The position numbers and the translations under genes are program-made. From NCBI RefSeq assembly GCF_003265705.1, contig NW_020313045.1, positions 1,766,115-1,830,114 of the forward strand: a stretch of 64,000 nt of DNA, in the 5' to 3' direction. Source of the stretch: Callorhinus ursinus (lineage: Eukaryota; Chordata; Mammalia; Carnivora; Otariidae). Below the pieces are notes generated by a model that was given only the letters and a program-made list of their open reading frames with translations, made no database searches and had not been told where the DNA came from. Position 1 is the stretch's first letter. Each line of letters starts with the position of its first letter. Positions 22,690 to 33,558 of the stretch are shown in pieces.

Positions 22690-24145
22690 AGCCAGGAGAT
22701 CTCTGTCACCTAGTTGGCTGCTAATTGTAGGGCATTTGCCCAAGCTCTGGGGCCGAGGGGAGCACTGAGCCACACCATTCCCCACGACCGAGAATGATAT
22801 TGGCATGGTTAATTACAGGAGCACGGGCAAGGGGCTAATGGAGAAACAAGGCACTGGTAACCGTGAAAATGGGTCGTAGGGCCCTGCCCAGTGTCCTTAC
22901 TGGGGAGCTGGTTCAAGGTTGCCCCACACCTCCCCCTCGCCTTATCTCCCCTTTCCATCATGTCCACAATTGCAAAACAGAGAAGGTGTTATCACTCTCA
23001 TCTGCCCATGGCATCTGATCATAGATAGAACTGAACAAATCAGTTTGCTGACTGCAGCGCAGTGCCTAGAAGCTCACTTCTGGGTACAGTGTGCATAGTG
23101 GCAGGGCGTTGCCTGGAAGACTCACCTGGGGAAGCGATCGGGAGAGCAGATAAGAGGATTGGTTCCCGTAGTCACAGGCTGTTCAGAAACTCCCTGATGG
23201 TCACAGGTTTAGAGAAGAGTCCCACCCTCCCACGTCAGTTGGGGCAATGCCTTGGGTCATGGCTAGGGGGGAGAACTTGGAGAAGAAAATGTGAGGGGCG
23301 TGGGAGGAGCTCGCCTAAACCCTAAAGCCCCGAAGGCTTAAAGATGTGCCAAGAGCCCGGCCTGCCGGCCGCAGTGTGAGACCGAGGCAAGGACAGAGGT
23401 CCAAACGATGGCCCCTCCTAGATCTTCCCGGCCCCTGTCATTTATTTCCCGGAGCAGGTGAAATTGAAAAGGCCACCATGCAGATAAAGAGACGCGGTCA
23501 GGTGGGTTTCACAAAGCTGCTGGCTTTTGGAGCCGAGGGACAGAAAGAAAGGAGGAAAAATGATATTGACTCAGCAACTGGAGGTTCAAAGTAAATACTG
23601 TCAATGTAAATAATTAGGCTTTTAAAAAGAGCATTTCACACGGTTCCATGCCCCCCCTCCCCCCCCCCCCGGGGAGCCAGGAAGGGGGAAATAAAATGAG
23701 CATAAATGGCTGAGGGCACCTTTCTCTTTTCCACTCCACCTTTAAGGCCTGCTAAGAGGCACTAAGACGAATGGTAAGAGTGGCTGTGGGGCGTTTGGCG
23801 GGGGGGGGGGGTCCAAGGACTCCCTGACTTGTCTGTAAATTTGGGGTACCCCGTGCACGGGTACGTTCGTCGGACTTTTGCAGGGATTGATGACCTTTGT
23901 CCCCAAGTGTAGAAAGCCACGTCTCTAGGAGATGTAGAAATGAACTAGCCAGAGCCAGGGGAGAGAGGCATTTAGATCCACGAGGGCTGCGATGCTTCCA
24001 TGGCCACCACGGAATTCCACGGAACACGGAGGCCAGCCCCAAGGAGGCAGTCTGCAGATGCTGCCGTGAGAACAAAGATGCAAACCCACACTGGCCCGCG
24101 TGTCCCACGGCACCACCCACCATTTCTCGGGCGGCTTCTGGGGAT
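22690..24145. other. Single-copy sequence with C- and G-tracts
   Basis: No gene. It contains a C-tract at 23651-23670 (7 Cs, T, 12 Cs) and a G-tract of 12 at 23800-23811. The stretch 23420-23640 is repeat-free and A/T-rich and could be non-coding regulatory sequence. Confidence 0.4.
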
Positions 24146-24149
24146 CAAG

Positions 24150-24300
24150 CACTTGTCACCCTTGAACTCATTCCATCCTCCGGTGACAGTGCCAACTAGG
24201 AGCTGCTGTCCCATTTTACAGGTGAGGAAACTCAGCCTTTAGCAAGGCAGAACACCTCGCCCCGTCCACCCCCCTGGTGAGGAACAGCCACAGGATTTGG
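24150..24300 (-). mobile_element. MIR SINE
   Basis: Minus-strand MIR: ACTCATTCCATCCTCCGGTG, CCCATTTTACAGGTGAGGAA and GAACAGCCACAGGATTTGGA in expected order. Confidence 0.75.
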
Positions 24301-24309
24301 ACCCAGAGC

Positions 24310-25136
24310 CATCTGTTCAAAAGGTTCTAGGCATTCCCCAGCTGAGGTAGAGGGCAGGACTGGGTGCTTTTTCAGAGGAGGCCCCATGAGTCCAGGCCTC
24401 CCGGAACATGGTGCTCAGCCTGTCGGACAAGCAGGTGGCCACAGGCCAAGGCCCGGAGAAAGAGCTCATTCTTTCCCCACTTGACCTGAGGCCTTCAGGA
24501 GAAGACAGAACCATTTCTCGAACTCCCTCCGACACGAGCTAAAGTCACTCGGGAGGCAGCTAAGGGGATGGGAGCATGCCCTCGGGCTGCCCGGAAGATG
24601 CCCCAAGGTGAGCATGATGACGCAAATGATGCCGTAACTTCCAGTGAAAACCCCAAAACAGGCCATAAATCGCTATGCCTGGTGCTGGGGGCCGCACTCT
24701 GCCACCGGAGGGGCAGCTCTGAAGCCTGACCTTGAACTTCCTCCTTGCCGACTTCATGGGGAACCCCTCAGGACCAAGCCAGGCCAGGTGCTTGATTTAA
24801 AGAACTCGACCACAGGAAGGTGACCATGACAGAATTGGGAGAGTGGGCCTCCTCCCACCCTCCCACCCAGCAAACTCACACCGATTCCCCGTGATGCCTT
24901 GGGAGGTGGCAGCTGGGCAGAAACACATATGGAACCGAGGAGAGGGCCAAGGTGGCCAGGGTGTGTCAGAGGATGGTGGTCCTTGCTGGTCTCCTGGTCC
25001 TGGGGAAGGAGGTTGTCCCAGCTCCAGCATCGACTGGGGCCACGCACCATCCCTCCCAGGCAGAAGCACGCCTAAGTGGCAGTCCACAGATGCAGGCTTG
25101 CGGAGAGAACCAGGTGGTACACAGGTCAACAGTTTG
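24310..25136. other. Single-copy-like GC-rich sequence, no gene seen
   Basis: Overlapping frames of about 100 codons on both strands reflect GC richness. No domain or splice pattern is evident. Confidence 0.4.
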
Positions 25137-25138
25137 TA

Positions 25139-25181
<43 letters not shown>
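25139..25181. repeat. Compound (TC)n-(TA)n microsatellite
   Basis: About 12 TC units followed by about 9 TA units, without interruption. Confidence 0.93.
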
Positions 25182-25214
25182 GTGATTTATTAATGTGACT
25201 CAGGGGAAGAAAGA

Positions 25215-25675
25215 TCCAGCCTAGCTCATGTTTGACAGGCAGCCTGTTTCAGACCCTAGAGCGCAGGCAGCCTGGGTTTGAAACAGAGTGACCTTAGGCA
25301 GGTGACTTTACCTCTCTGTGCCTCCTTTCCTAATTAAAAAAACAATAATAATGATATTTTAGAGAGAGAGAGAGAGAGCACGAGCAGGAGGGGCAGAGGG
25401 AGACAGAGAGAGAATCGCAAGCTGACTCCCCGCTGAGCACAGAGCCTGACCCGGGGCTTGATCTCTGCACCCTGAGATCATGACCTGAGCTGAAACCAAG
25501 AGTCGGTCGCTTAACTGACTAAGCCACCCAGGTGCCCCTCCTCATATGTTAAATGGGGGCGGGGATGTTACATAGCAGAACTGGCCTCAGGGAGTTGATA
25601 TTGACTAAGTTAATCTATTTAAAGTGCTTACAGCAGCATTGGCCTATCATAAGTGTTCTCTTATCAAGTGAGTGA
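25215..25675 (+). mobile_element. MIR split by a SINE
   Basis: Plus-strand MIR. The first half has AGCCTGGGTTTGAAAC and AGTGACCTTAGGCAGGTGAC. The second half resumes at 25539 with CCTCATATGTTAAATGGGGG and GTTAATCTATTTAAAGTGCT. The SINE at 25354-25538 interrupts it between the two. Confidence 0.78.
25354..25538 (-). mobile_element. Can-SINE inside a MIR
   Basis: Minus-strand SINE, from the GA-rich tract to the head ending AGCCACCCAGGTGCCCC. An exact target-site duplication is not clear because the host MIR is diverged and the left flank is A-rich. Confidence 0.92.
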
Positions 25676-25788
25676 TACTTGTCAGTAAGTATCAGATTCC
25701 TGCTTGTAAAAAAATGCTAAATACACCTATATGTTAGAAAAGAGGCTTGAATATATATGTATATGTAGCATGTGGGGTGCGTGTGAGT

Positions 25789-25804
25789 GCGCGTGCGCAC
25801 GCGC
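25789..25804. other. 16-bp perfect CpG-rich palindrome
   Basis: GCGCGTGCGCACGCGC is self-complementary and strictly alternates purine and pyrimidine, so it can form either a cruciform or Z-DNA. It lies in a TG/CG-rich stretch of about 40 bp. Confidence 0.7.
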
Positions 25805-25807
25805 GTG

Positions 25808-27080
25808 GGACCCGTAAAGACCCATGCAGGGCGTGGGGGGTATGGGAAGGTGGCGTATGAAGACTGTAGTTTGGGAAACACTTTTGAGTTTCCGGCTGAT
25901 TTTGCTGGACTGCCTTCCTGCCAGCTCCCAGCAGAGCCGGCCTGTTGTGCACAGGGTCCCGGCAAGCTCCTCCCAGGGCTGCAAGTCCTCAAGGGACCTT
26001 TATCAAATGCAGTCAGCTCTCCAGGTGGCCCCCCTGTGGCAGGGGTGGGGGCAGAGGATGCCCTTTGTTCCCCAACAAGTTCCACCAGCTTATCTCTGCT
26101 CTACCTTGGCTCAACCTCTCTCCCCTGCCTCCTACCAGAAACCTAGAGGCAGCTCGTTGGTTGGCATGAGCTGACTCATCTGATGTTAGATGGCGAGAGA
26201 TTGATGAAAACTCCAGCCCTTCCCACTCTCTGCCCACATCCCTGGCCCTGAGAAAGCCGTCTGAAGCGCCCTGATTCTGTGAGGTACTAGGCCAAGGGCT
26301 TAACACAGCCTTGCAGACCGTCACGGAACGTCGACAGCCCACACACCTGCCAGCAAGCCCGGCCCTGGTGGGCCCGTGCTCTGCTTCTGCAACGCCCTGT
26401 CACAACCCAGGAGAGGTGGCCCCAGACACGTTGCTCTGCTTCCTTTGCAGAAATACAGGGAAGCTCTAGGGGACTGCCTCCAGGATCCCCTCTGAAAGGA
26501 ACTTCGAAAGGATTCTGCTTTGCATGTCAGTACCGAATGTCCTTGGAGGAGAACCAAGATTAACTTGCCTTATCTTGAAGCCGGCCTGACAGTCACAACT
26601 GGGTCACAGCAGAGCTCCGGGGCCGGCAGAGAAATCCAAACCATCCCTAAACACCTGAGCTCCCCACCAACTCCTTCTGAGGCAGGGACAGCAGACTGAC
26701 CTCCTAGTGACCCCAGCCCTGCAGCAGGTCGAGGTGCTCAGGACGGGTCAGGGTCCATGCAATACGACTGGCATGGCCCAGGGCTTCCTTCCCCATACGC
26801 TTCCTTCCCCACTGAGACCTCTGCATGCGAGGTTTCCGGGGGGAAAGAGAGGAGGCAGGGGGAGGGTTAGGGAAACCTTGGGGTGTCCAAGTCCTTTGGA
26901 GCAGCTGAAAGGCTAATAAGAAGAAGCGAAGCCAGACCAAGGCCCTGGATACAGTTAGGATGGTATGGCCTTAGGAATAAACAAACAGATCAAAGGGACA
27001 GAAGAGAGGGCCCCCAACAGGACACACTGACGCCGGGACCACAGCAGATGGTATTGGTGCCTATCAATCGACTGTGAAAA
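25808..27080. other. Single-copy-like sequence, no gene seen
   Basis: No repeat family recognised. Several overlapping frames of 60-120 codons lack domains. Confidence 0.4.
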
Positions 27081-27084
27081 AAAC

Positions 27085-27497
27085 CGGGTCTGTTCCATAA
27101 CCTGGGCTGGGCGATCTGGTTAACCATTCGTTGGAAGTAAGAAAATCAAATCGTGACCTCCGCCGGACAAACGCAAAATGAATTCCAGATGGACGCAAAC
27201 TCACACGGTTTTAAAAATGATACGGACATTGTGTGTGAAGTGCAATCAGCCAGGCACAAAAGGAAAAATAGTGTAGGATTCCACTTGCTCAAGAGGAGTC
27301 GGATCAGAGACAGAAAGGAGAAGGGGGGCTGCCAGGGGCTCGGAGGAAGGAATGGAGAGTTTTTGTTTCGTGGGGAGCCTCAGTTTGGGAAGATGAAAAG
27401 GTTCTGGAGGTGGATGGTGGTGATGGTCGCACAACTGGGTAAATGCGCCGAATGCCACTGACTTGTATGTTTACAGATGGTTGAGATGGTAGATGTC
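27085..27497 (+). mobile_element. L1M 3' end
   Basis: Plus-strand old L1 tail: GAATTCCAGATGGACGCAAA, GCCAGGGGCTCGGAGGAAGG, TTTGGGAAGATGAAAAGGTT, AATGCCACTGACTTGTATGT. A SINE follows directly. Confidence 0.78.
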
Positions 27498-27499
27498 CT

Positions 27500-27690
27500 G
27501 GGTGTGCCTGGGTGACGCAGTCAGTCGAACATCCAACTCTCGGTTTCAGCTCAGGTTGTGATCCCGGGGTCCTGGGATGGAGCCCCACAGCTGGTTCCCT
27601 GCTCAGCGTGGAGTCTGCTTCTCCCTCTGCCTCTGTCCCCCCAACTCGCATCAAATAAATAAATAAAATCTTTAAAAAAAAAAAAAAAGA
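27500..27690 (+). mobile_element. Can-SINE
   Basis: Plus-strand SINE that begins GGGTGTGCCTGGGTGACGCA and ends in AAATAAATAAATAAAATCTT and a 14-15 base A-tail. The head carries several substitutions. No clean TSD is visible. Confidence 0.93.
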
Positions 27691-27794
27691 TTGCCCAAGG
27701 TGGTTAAGGAAGGTTTTTAGTGACAGTGGAGAGAACAAGAGGTTTCTATCCTCAGCCACCTTCACACGTTTGGCCTTTCCATACAATTCTTGTT

Positions 27795-28420
27795 TTATTA
27801 TTTACCTATTTTCCCTTTCAACTCTTCTTTTAATCAACGTAAGCGAGATATACTTTACATATAATAAAATGACACCTACCTTAATGTCCATTTCCATGAC
27901 TTTGACAAACTTATATATCCATGTAAACACCTCGACAATCAAAACATAGATCTTTTCCGTCATCCTCAAAAAGCACTTTTGGGTCCCTTCACATCCACCC
28001 TCCCGCCTGTCCCGGGGCTCAGGCGACCTGTTTACTGTCGTTGCATGTTGCCTTTTCTCAGAAAGTCACGCCAGTGGGATCGCGGAGCTCCCAGTCTTCT
28101 GTTTCTGATTTTTCTCACTTAATACAATGTCTCTGAAGCCCATCCATGTTGTTGGAAGCCTTGATATTTTGTTCCTTTTTGTTATGGCGTATTAGGGATG
28201 GAGATGCACAATTTCTTTATCTGTTCCTCTGTTGATAAACATTTGGGTTGTTTCCAATCTGGGGCTATTATAAATAATACTTGCTATGAACATTCGCGTG
28301 CAAATTTCACATAGACGCAAGCTTTCACTTCTCTCAGGTAAATGCCTGGGACTGGAATCTCTGGGTCGTATGATAACTGTGAGCTGTAAACTAATTTTTA
28401 ACTTAAATTCTTTTGAAAAA
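27795..28420 (-). mobile_element. L1M 3' region
   Basis: Minus-strand old L1: CCATCCATGTTGTTGGAAGC, AAACATTTGGGTTGTTTCCA, GGCTATTATAAATAATACTT, ACTGGAATCTCTGGGTCGTA. Clear order, moderate divergence. Confidence 0.82.
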
Positions 28421-28429
28421 AAAAAACCA

Positions 28430-28850
28430 ACTTGATATCGCTACTAGAATTCAAAGGCAATATCACTTGCCACAAATCAAAATTTACCGGAATAATAAAG
28501 ATCTCAAGCTTTCAATATATATCGTCGCATGGGTTTTTGTTTGTAAATGCAATGAGGATGTAACATTATGAAAAGCAATGTTCTTACATGCCTGAGAGAT
28601 ACCGCTGCCTGCCAAAGGCTTTGAGCATTAGGTTAGTCCCAGAGAATTCTCTCTGCTAAAGGGGGAGATTAGCAGGTGTTGAGAGGTGTTAAAGATTGGG
28701 CCAGGTTGTCTTTGAGGGAGGGAATGACTCTGGGATTCAATGTTACTTAAATGTCCGGCAGGCATGCCACCCAGATGGCACAGGGAGCTAGCCTTTGGTC
28801 ACCTCGGATTTTGCTCACCTCCATGGTCAAGAAGAGAGCTCTTCCAGCTA
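28430..28850. other. AT-rich single-copy-like sequence
   Basis: No gene or named repeat recognised. Confidence 0.4.
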
Positions 28851-28854
28851 CATT

Positions 28855-29040
28855 TATCTATTTATTGAACAGAAAATTACAAAGCCCTTATTATGGGCGG
28901 AACACTTTTTATGATAGATGGGGAGCGCAAGAAGTACATTTGGTGGTTCCTGATGAAAATAAGGTTTCTGACACAGCTAAGTAACATTCCCAATAACGTG
29001 CACATCAGGTAGCAGAGCCCCTCCTCAAATCAGAAGCCAT
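28855..29040 (-). mobile_element. L2 and MIR fragments
   Basis: 28855-28970 resembles a minus-strand L2 3' UTR (ATTTATTGAACAGAAAATTA, CCCTTATTATGGGCGGAACA). 28971-29040 resembles a minus-strand MIR piece (ACAGCTAAGTAACATTCCC, AGGTAGCAGAGCCCC). Both are short. Confidence 0.5.
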
Positions 29041-29154
29041 GGGTCAAACATGAACCTGGTCACAATGCTGTTGGGCCCCTGTTAACCTTACTCCGAGAGG
29101 CTCAAACGCCGGCCACCATAACACAGCAGCTCTAAGCCTAGTATTGCCCACGGG

Positions 29155-29410
29155 CACGGCTCTGGAATCAGATCTAGGTGGAATCAGATCTAGATAACCA
29201 GATGTGCAGTCTTAGGCAAGCAACTTGGTCTCTTAGTGCCTCAGTTTCCTTACCTATGAAATGGGAATACAAATAGCACCGGCTCATAGGCTCTATAGGT
29301 TAATTGGAGGACCTGCACGAGATAACAAATGAAAAGCATTTAGCCATGGTGCCTGGCAGCTAGCCCTCACTGAATGTCAGGTGTTGTTGTTGTTATAACA
29401 ATAACATACA
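29155..29410 (+). mobile_element. MIR SINE
   Basis: Plus-strand MIR with CAGTCTTAGGCAAGCAACTT, GTGCCTCAGTTTCCTTACCT, ATGAAATGGGAATACAAATA and GTTGTTGTTGTTAT. Its 5' part carries a local duplication of GGAATCAGATCTAG. Confidence 0.85.
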
Positions 29411-29469
29411 ATGCTGGTACACAGAGTGCTCTGTAGGTAAAGGAGGTGATGGGTCAGCATGTCAACGAT

Positions 29470-30530
29470 CGCCTATTGTCAAACAGCTACAAAGTGCCTG
29501 GTGCTCTCTTAGGCTCTGGATCCCTAGTAATGGAAAAAGAAAAACAGGCCTGGTTCTTCCCCTTCATGAAGCTTTTACTCAGTGGGAGACAGAAAAGAAG
29601 CATGAAAACAATAGATAAATAAGATAATTTGGGGTTCCGATAAGAGCCATGAAGGTGATATACTAGAATAATTTGATATGAAGAAATTGGGTGTTCTTTG
29701 GGTTGGCGAGCAAGGAACTCTCTGACAATCTATGAAGTGAAGACCTATATGACAATGAAGAGGCAGAAGAAGACTTTCAAGTCCTTTGCAAAGATGGGGG
29801 TGGGAAACAGAATGATGGTGAGCTTTCCAAGATGCAACATTAGCATGTGCAAAGGCCCTGGGGTTACTGGGTTTAAGGGCAAAATAGGCCAGAGGTAAGA
29901 GTTAGGTGAAGACCTGATTCTTTAGAGCCTAGAAAGCCATTCAAGAAAGCTTGTATTTCGTTCAGGTTGGAACAGAAATATTTTCCTTGAAGTATTTTAA
30001 GCCAGGGAAAGCTGTGACATGACTGGACTTAAGATTCAGAAAGATCACTCTCTCTGCTGTGCAGAGGATGTACCACACGGGTAAGAGCAGAAGCAAGAAG
30101 CCCAGTCTGGAGCTGTTGCAGGAATCCAGGGGAGATATCGGTGGATTAGACTTGGCTAGTCACTCGAACTGGTGGGTGAGAAGGGGTCCTATGCAGGATG
30201 CAGTTTGTAGTTACAGACGACAGACACGTTGATGGATTTGATAAAGGGTTCAAGAGGAAGAGGGGCGTCAAGAAGGTCCTAGGTTTTCGACACCAGCAAC
30301 TGGTGAACAGCGTTGCCGCTTCCTAGGATGGATATAAAGATTGGAGGGGAGCAAGTACATTTGGGGCGTTTTAAGTTGGAGGTATCCATTAGACAATTGT
30401 CGGAGTAGAGGGAGACTGGTGTCTGGAGCCCAGAGGGGAAACCCAGGCTGGAAAGGAAAATTTCAGATAAAAATATTCTGAAGCTGTGGGATCAGATGAC
30501 ATCACCCAAAGAGAAAGAACAGTTAGAGAA
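29470..30530 (-). mobile_element. L2-associated ancient repeat, about 1 kb
   Basis: Opens with an L2-like minus-strand block (CAAAGTGCCTGGTGCTCTCT, GAAGCTTTTACTCAGTGGGA), then AAGGCCCTGGGGTTACTGGG, AAAGATCACTCTCTCTGCTG, GAGCTGTTGCAGGAATCCAG and TGGGATCAGATGACATCACC. This long ordered series recurs in mammalian genomes. I call it L2-associated but the exact family is uncertain. Confidence 0.55.
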
Positions 30531-30843
30531 GTGGGGTCAAGCTCTTCAACACTTAGTGGCCCAGTTGCAAAATACGTGTGAGAAATGCTGCACACTACGT
30601 TCCCCTCGTGGGGATTCCCAATGCACAGCAGCACATTAAATGCTCTGATAAGTCCTACATTTAACAACGACGTCTGTTTACGTTGGTTTGACTTAGGATT
30701 CTCCAAAGGGATTTGATCACGGAAACCTTTTTATACATAAAACGATTAACATGCCATGGAGCACCAAGCAGATGAGGAACTCCAGGCGGGTCTTCAAGGA
30801 TGAGTGGAATCAGGGCGGTTTATGTCTAGGAGAGCATCAAGTA

Positions 30844-31073
30844 CAGGGCTTGGCAAACTTGTTCCAGAAAGGGCCAGATCGTGCAGATTTTAGGCTTTGC
30901 AGGCCATATGGTCTCTGTTGCAACCATTCAGCTCTGCCACGGCAGCACAAAAGCGGTCGCAGACAATATGTAAATGAGCAGGCATGGCTGTGTTCCAGGA
31001 AAACTGTATTTCCAAAGCCAGGCGGCAGGCCAGATGTGGCCCAGGGGCCACAGTTTGTTGACGTCATCCCCTG
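30844..31073 (+). mobile_element. hAT-Charlie non-autonomous element (MER3-like)
   Basis: The sequence runs CAGGGCTTGGCAAACTTGTT, AGGCTTTGCAGGCCATATGG, TGTGTTCCAGGAAAACTGTA, TTTGTTGACGTCATCCCCTG. The ends form imperfect CAGGG..CCCTG terminal inverted repeats. Flanking octamers ATCAAGTA and ATCCAAGA agree at only 5 of 8 positions. The family name is from memory and uncertain; the hAT type is firmer. Confidence 0.75.
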
Positions 31074-31294
31074 ATCCAAGATAAGGAGATCGAAAGAAGG
31101 CAAAAGGCAGAGAGCGGTGTGATCCATAGAAGAGAAAAGGGCGGGGGGTGGGGGCGGTCAGAGAGTAAATAGGGAAATGGGCAGCAGCAGGTGTCTGGGG
31201 GAGAGTGAGGACCTGCTCTGGCTGGAGGTGGGCACGTCCCTCTCCACCCGGGATGGAGGTGGCGGGGGGAGGTCCCGGTATCCTGTTCTGCAGA

Positions 31295-31400
31295 CATGCA
31301 GAGAGAGAAGCAGAGGCTCAGAGGTTAGGCAACTTACCACACTGGGACCCCAGCCCGGATCACCTGACTCTGAATCCGGCCACAGGGACTCTACCACACC
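31295..31400 (-). mobile_element. MIR SINE
   Basis: Minus-strand MIR: CAGAGGCTCAGAGGTTAGGC, AACTTACCACACTGGGACCC, then the tRNA-like end at 31361-31400. Part of that end (31361-31382) recurs in the spacer of the inverted repeat at 31655-31887. Confidence 0.75.
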
Positions 31401-31654
31401 ACAAGATCACCGGCCCAGAAGACTGAAAAGACAGTGCAGCCGGACTCCACCTCCCCCCACCCCACCCTGCCACCTCGGTGGACCGAACTTAATCCAAGAG
31501 GCCGCCTCCACCGCCCTCTGTCCCGCGCCCAGACTCAGCACTGGATTTAAATGGCCATCCGTGCCCGGCTGCCAGCCCCCCACCCCATCAGAGGGGAGAT
31601 GAAAGGGGAAAGTGCCTCAACAAACAGAGAGGAGTTGCGCATTAACAACAGAGT

Positions 31655-31887
31655 CAGGTGACACATAGTGTTATTGTCACATCGCTAGATCTGAAAGAAA
31701 ACACCAGATAAGTAAATATCAGTGTTTTCTTGGATCTCTTTTTGCTATCATGGGCACCTGATTCTGAATCCGGCCAGTACCTCCGGTGCCCACGATAGCA
31801 AAAAGAGATCCAAGAAAACACTGATATTTATTTATCTGGTGTTTTCTTTCAGATCTAGCAATGTGACAATAACGCGTGTCACTGTCA
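31655..31887. repeat. Long near-perfect inverted repeat with 26-nt spacer
   Basis: The left arm, about 31655-31758, is nearly the exact reverse complement of the right arm, about 31785-31887. The axis lies between 31771 and 31772. Pairing is essentially continuous from 31671 to 31758, with single mismatches opposite 31683, 31712 and 31750. The outer ends need a small gap. The unpaired spacer is 31759-31784. The folded form would be a hairpin of about 100 bp. No coding frame or known transposon end is visible. The arms also contain small GTGACA/TGTCAC repeats near their outer ends. Confidence 0.95.
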
Positions 31888-31889
31888 GC

Positions 31890-32510
31890 CCTAGCCCTGC
31901 TGGAAACACCTTGAAAACTACGTGGAGGTTCAGAAAATAAACAGCAGTCGCTCTGATTCCGGTGATAAAATACCAGTGTAAGGAGAGCCTCCTGGGACCC
32001 ATAATCTGGAATTGTCAGGGGATAAGAATTGTCTGTCTTTTTGATAAAAGATGTCAGCTACCCTTCTGGGTTTTAAACAGAAAGAAACACTTCTGATTAG
32101 GACGCTGCGTGTACATCCTGAAGTCGGTTGAAAGAACCCGTGTGTGCAATGAATGGGCTTCACTTGCCCATCAATGTCCTTAAAATTTCCTTATCAGAAG
32201 AAAATTCAGGCAAATCAGAGTTACAGAAAGTCCACAACTCCGGAGCGCCTTGTTTTTCTCTGAGCACTTGCTTCGTGAAGGCTGAAGTTTCCTGATTACC
32301 ATTCTGTTCAAAAAGCCTTCAAAGACTGCTCCAGAATTAGCAATTTTCTTTTTTTTTTAAGGCTCAGAACTAATTAGCCTCATGAAAGATTGTTTTGTTG
32401 TTTGTGGTCTGTGGTTGTTATATGGCTTGTTTTGCCTTGAAAAATGCTACAATTGCTTTTTTCTTCCTCAATTGAAATTCAACAGGGGAAAAAATAGCCC
32501 AATTAGGAAT
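31890..32510. other. AT-rich single-copy-like sequence, no gene seen
   Basis: No repeat family recognised up to the L2 end at 32515. Confidence 0.4.
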
Positions 32511-32514
32511 CATC

Positions 32515-32590
32515 AGTGGACTGCCTCACACATAATAAAGCCCCGAATAAATAAATATTTATTGAATGAGTGAATGAGCGAATGAATATT
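32515..32590 (+). mobile_element. L2 LINE 3' end
   Basis: CACACATAATAAAGCCCCGA followed by ATAAATATTTATTGAATGAG and degenerate AATG units, the canonical L2 terminus. Confidence 0.65.
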
Positions 32591-32736
32591 AAATAGGCTC
32601 ACAACCTGGGACAGGCTAAGGATCCAAACTAGGAACTCAAATAGCCACCAATACCTGTTGATCGAGGCAAGCTAGGAGGCTAGCCAGTCATTATTAATAC
32701 CAGTGAAATTCCGTTGACATTCAGAATCCTGAGAAA

Positions 32737-33030
32737 AGTCACACATTCATTCAACAAACCTTCATGGGCTGTCCATTCTGCTCTAGGCTTTCTGCTGGGC
32801 TCTGGGGGTGCAGCAGGGAGGAGGAAGCACAGTCCCTGACTAGAGCTCATATTCTAACAAAAGGAAGGTACACAGAACACAAGCACACAAACTAAGAAAG
32901 ACTTTTAGGTTCAACAAAGGGCCATGATCAAGGTTAACAAGAGGTTAACCTGCTCTAGTTAGGGAGGTCCGGGAGGCCACTTTGAGGAGGTGTCATTTGG
33001 TCTGAAGTCTGAGAATGCACCAGGCATATG
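32737..33030 (-). mobile_element. L2 LINE 3' end
   Basis: Minus-strand L2: CACATTCATTCAACAAACCT, TGCTGGGCTCTGGGGGTGCA, AGAGCTCATATTCTAACAAA, AGGCCACTTTGAGGAGGTGT. Confidence 0.82.
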
Positions 33031-33064
33031 AAATCGTGGGTGTTTGTGGAATATGAAGGAAGTG

Positions 33065-33558
33065 TTCTTCAGAATGCATTAGCTCCCTGTGGCTGCCATG
33101 GCAAATTACCACCAACTCAGTGGCTTAACATGACGGAAATTTATTCTCTCGAGGTTTGTTTTTTTTTTTAAGATTTCATTTATTTATTTAAGAGAGCGTG
33201 AAAGCGAGAGAGACCACAGAGGGAGAGGGAGAAGCAGCCTCGCCGCTGAGCAGGGAGCCTGATGCGGGGCTCGATCCCAGGATCCTGGGATCATGACCTG
33301 AGCCGAAGGCAGAAGCTTAACCGACTGAGTTACCCAGGAACCCCTATTCTCTCAAGTTTTGGAGGCCAGAAGTCTAAAATGGGGCAGGGATTAAGGTGCC
33401 CGCAGACTTTACTCACTGCGAGGAGGCTCCGGGGTTGGGGGGGGGGCAGGGAGACGCTGTGCCTGACTCTCCGGCTCTGCTCTGGAGGCTGCCAGCACTC
33501 CTTGTCTTGTGGCCGGACCCCTCCCTCCAGTCTCCGCCTCTGTCTCCACGTTGATTTC
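33065..33558 (-). mobile_element. MLT1-type LTR split by a SINE
   Basis: Minus-strand MaLR LTR: GGCAAATTACCACCAACTCA, AGTGGCTTAACATGACGGAA, interrupted by the SINE at 33158-33344, then GGAGGCCAGAAGTCTAAAAT and CTCCAGTCTCCGCCTCTGTC. An alternating TG/CG tract begins where it ends. Confidence 0.75.
33158..33344 (-). mobile_element. Can-SINE with 16-bp TSD
   Basis: Minus-strand SINE flanked by TATTCTCTCGAGGTTT (33142-33157) and TATTCTCTCAAGTTTT (33345-33360), matching at 14 of 16 bases. The target was inside an MLT1 LTR. Confidence 0.95.
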
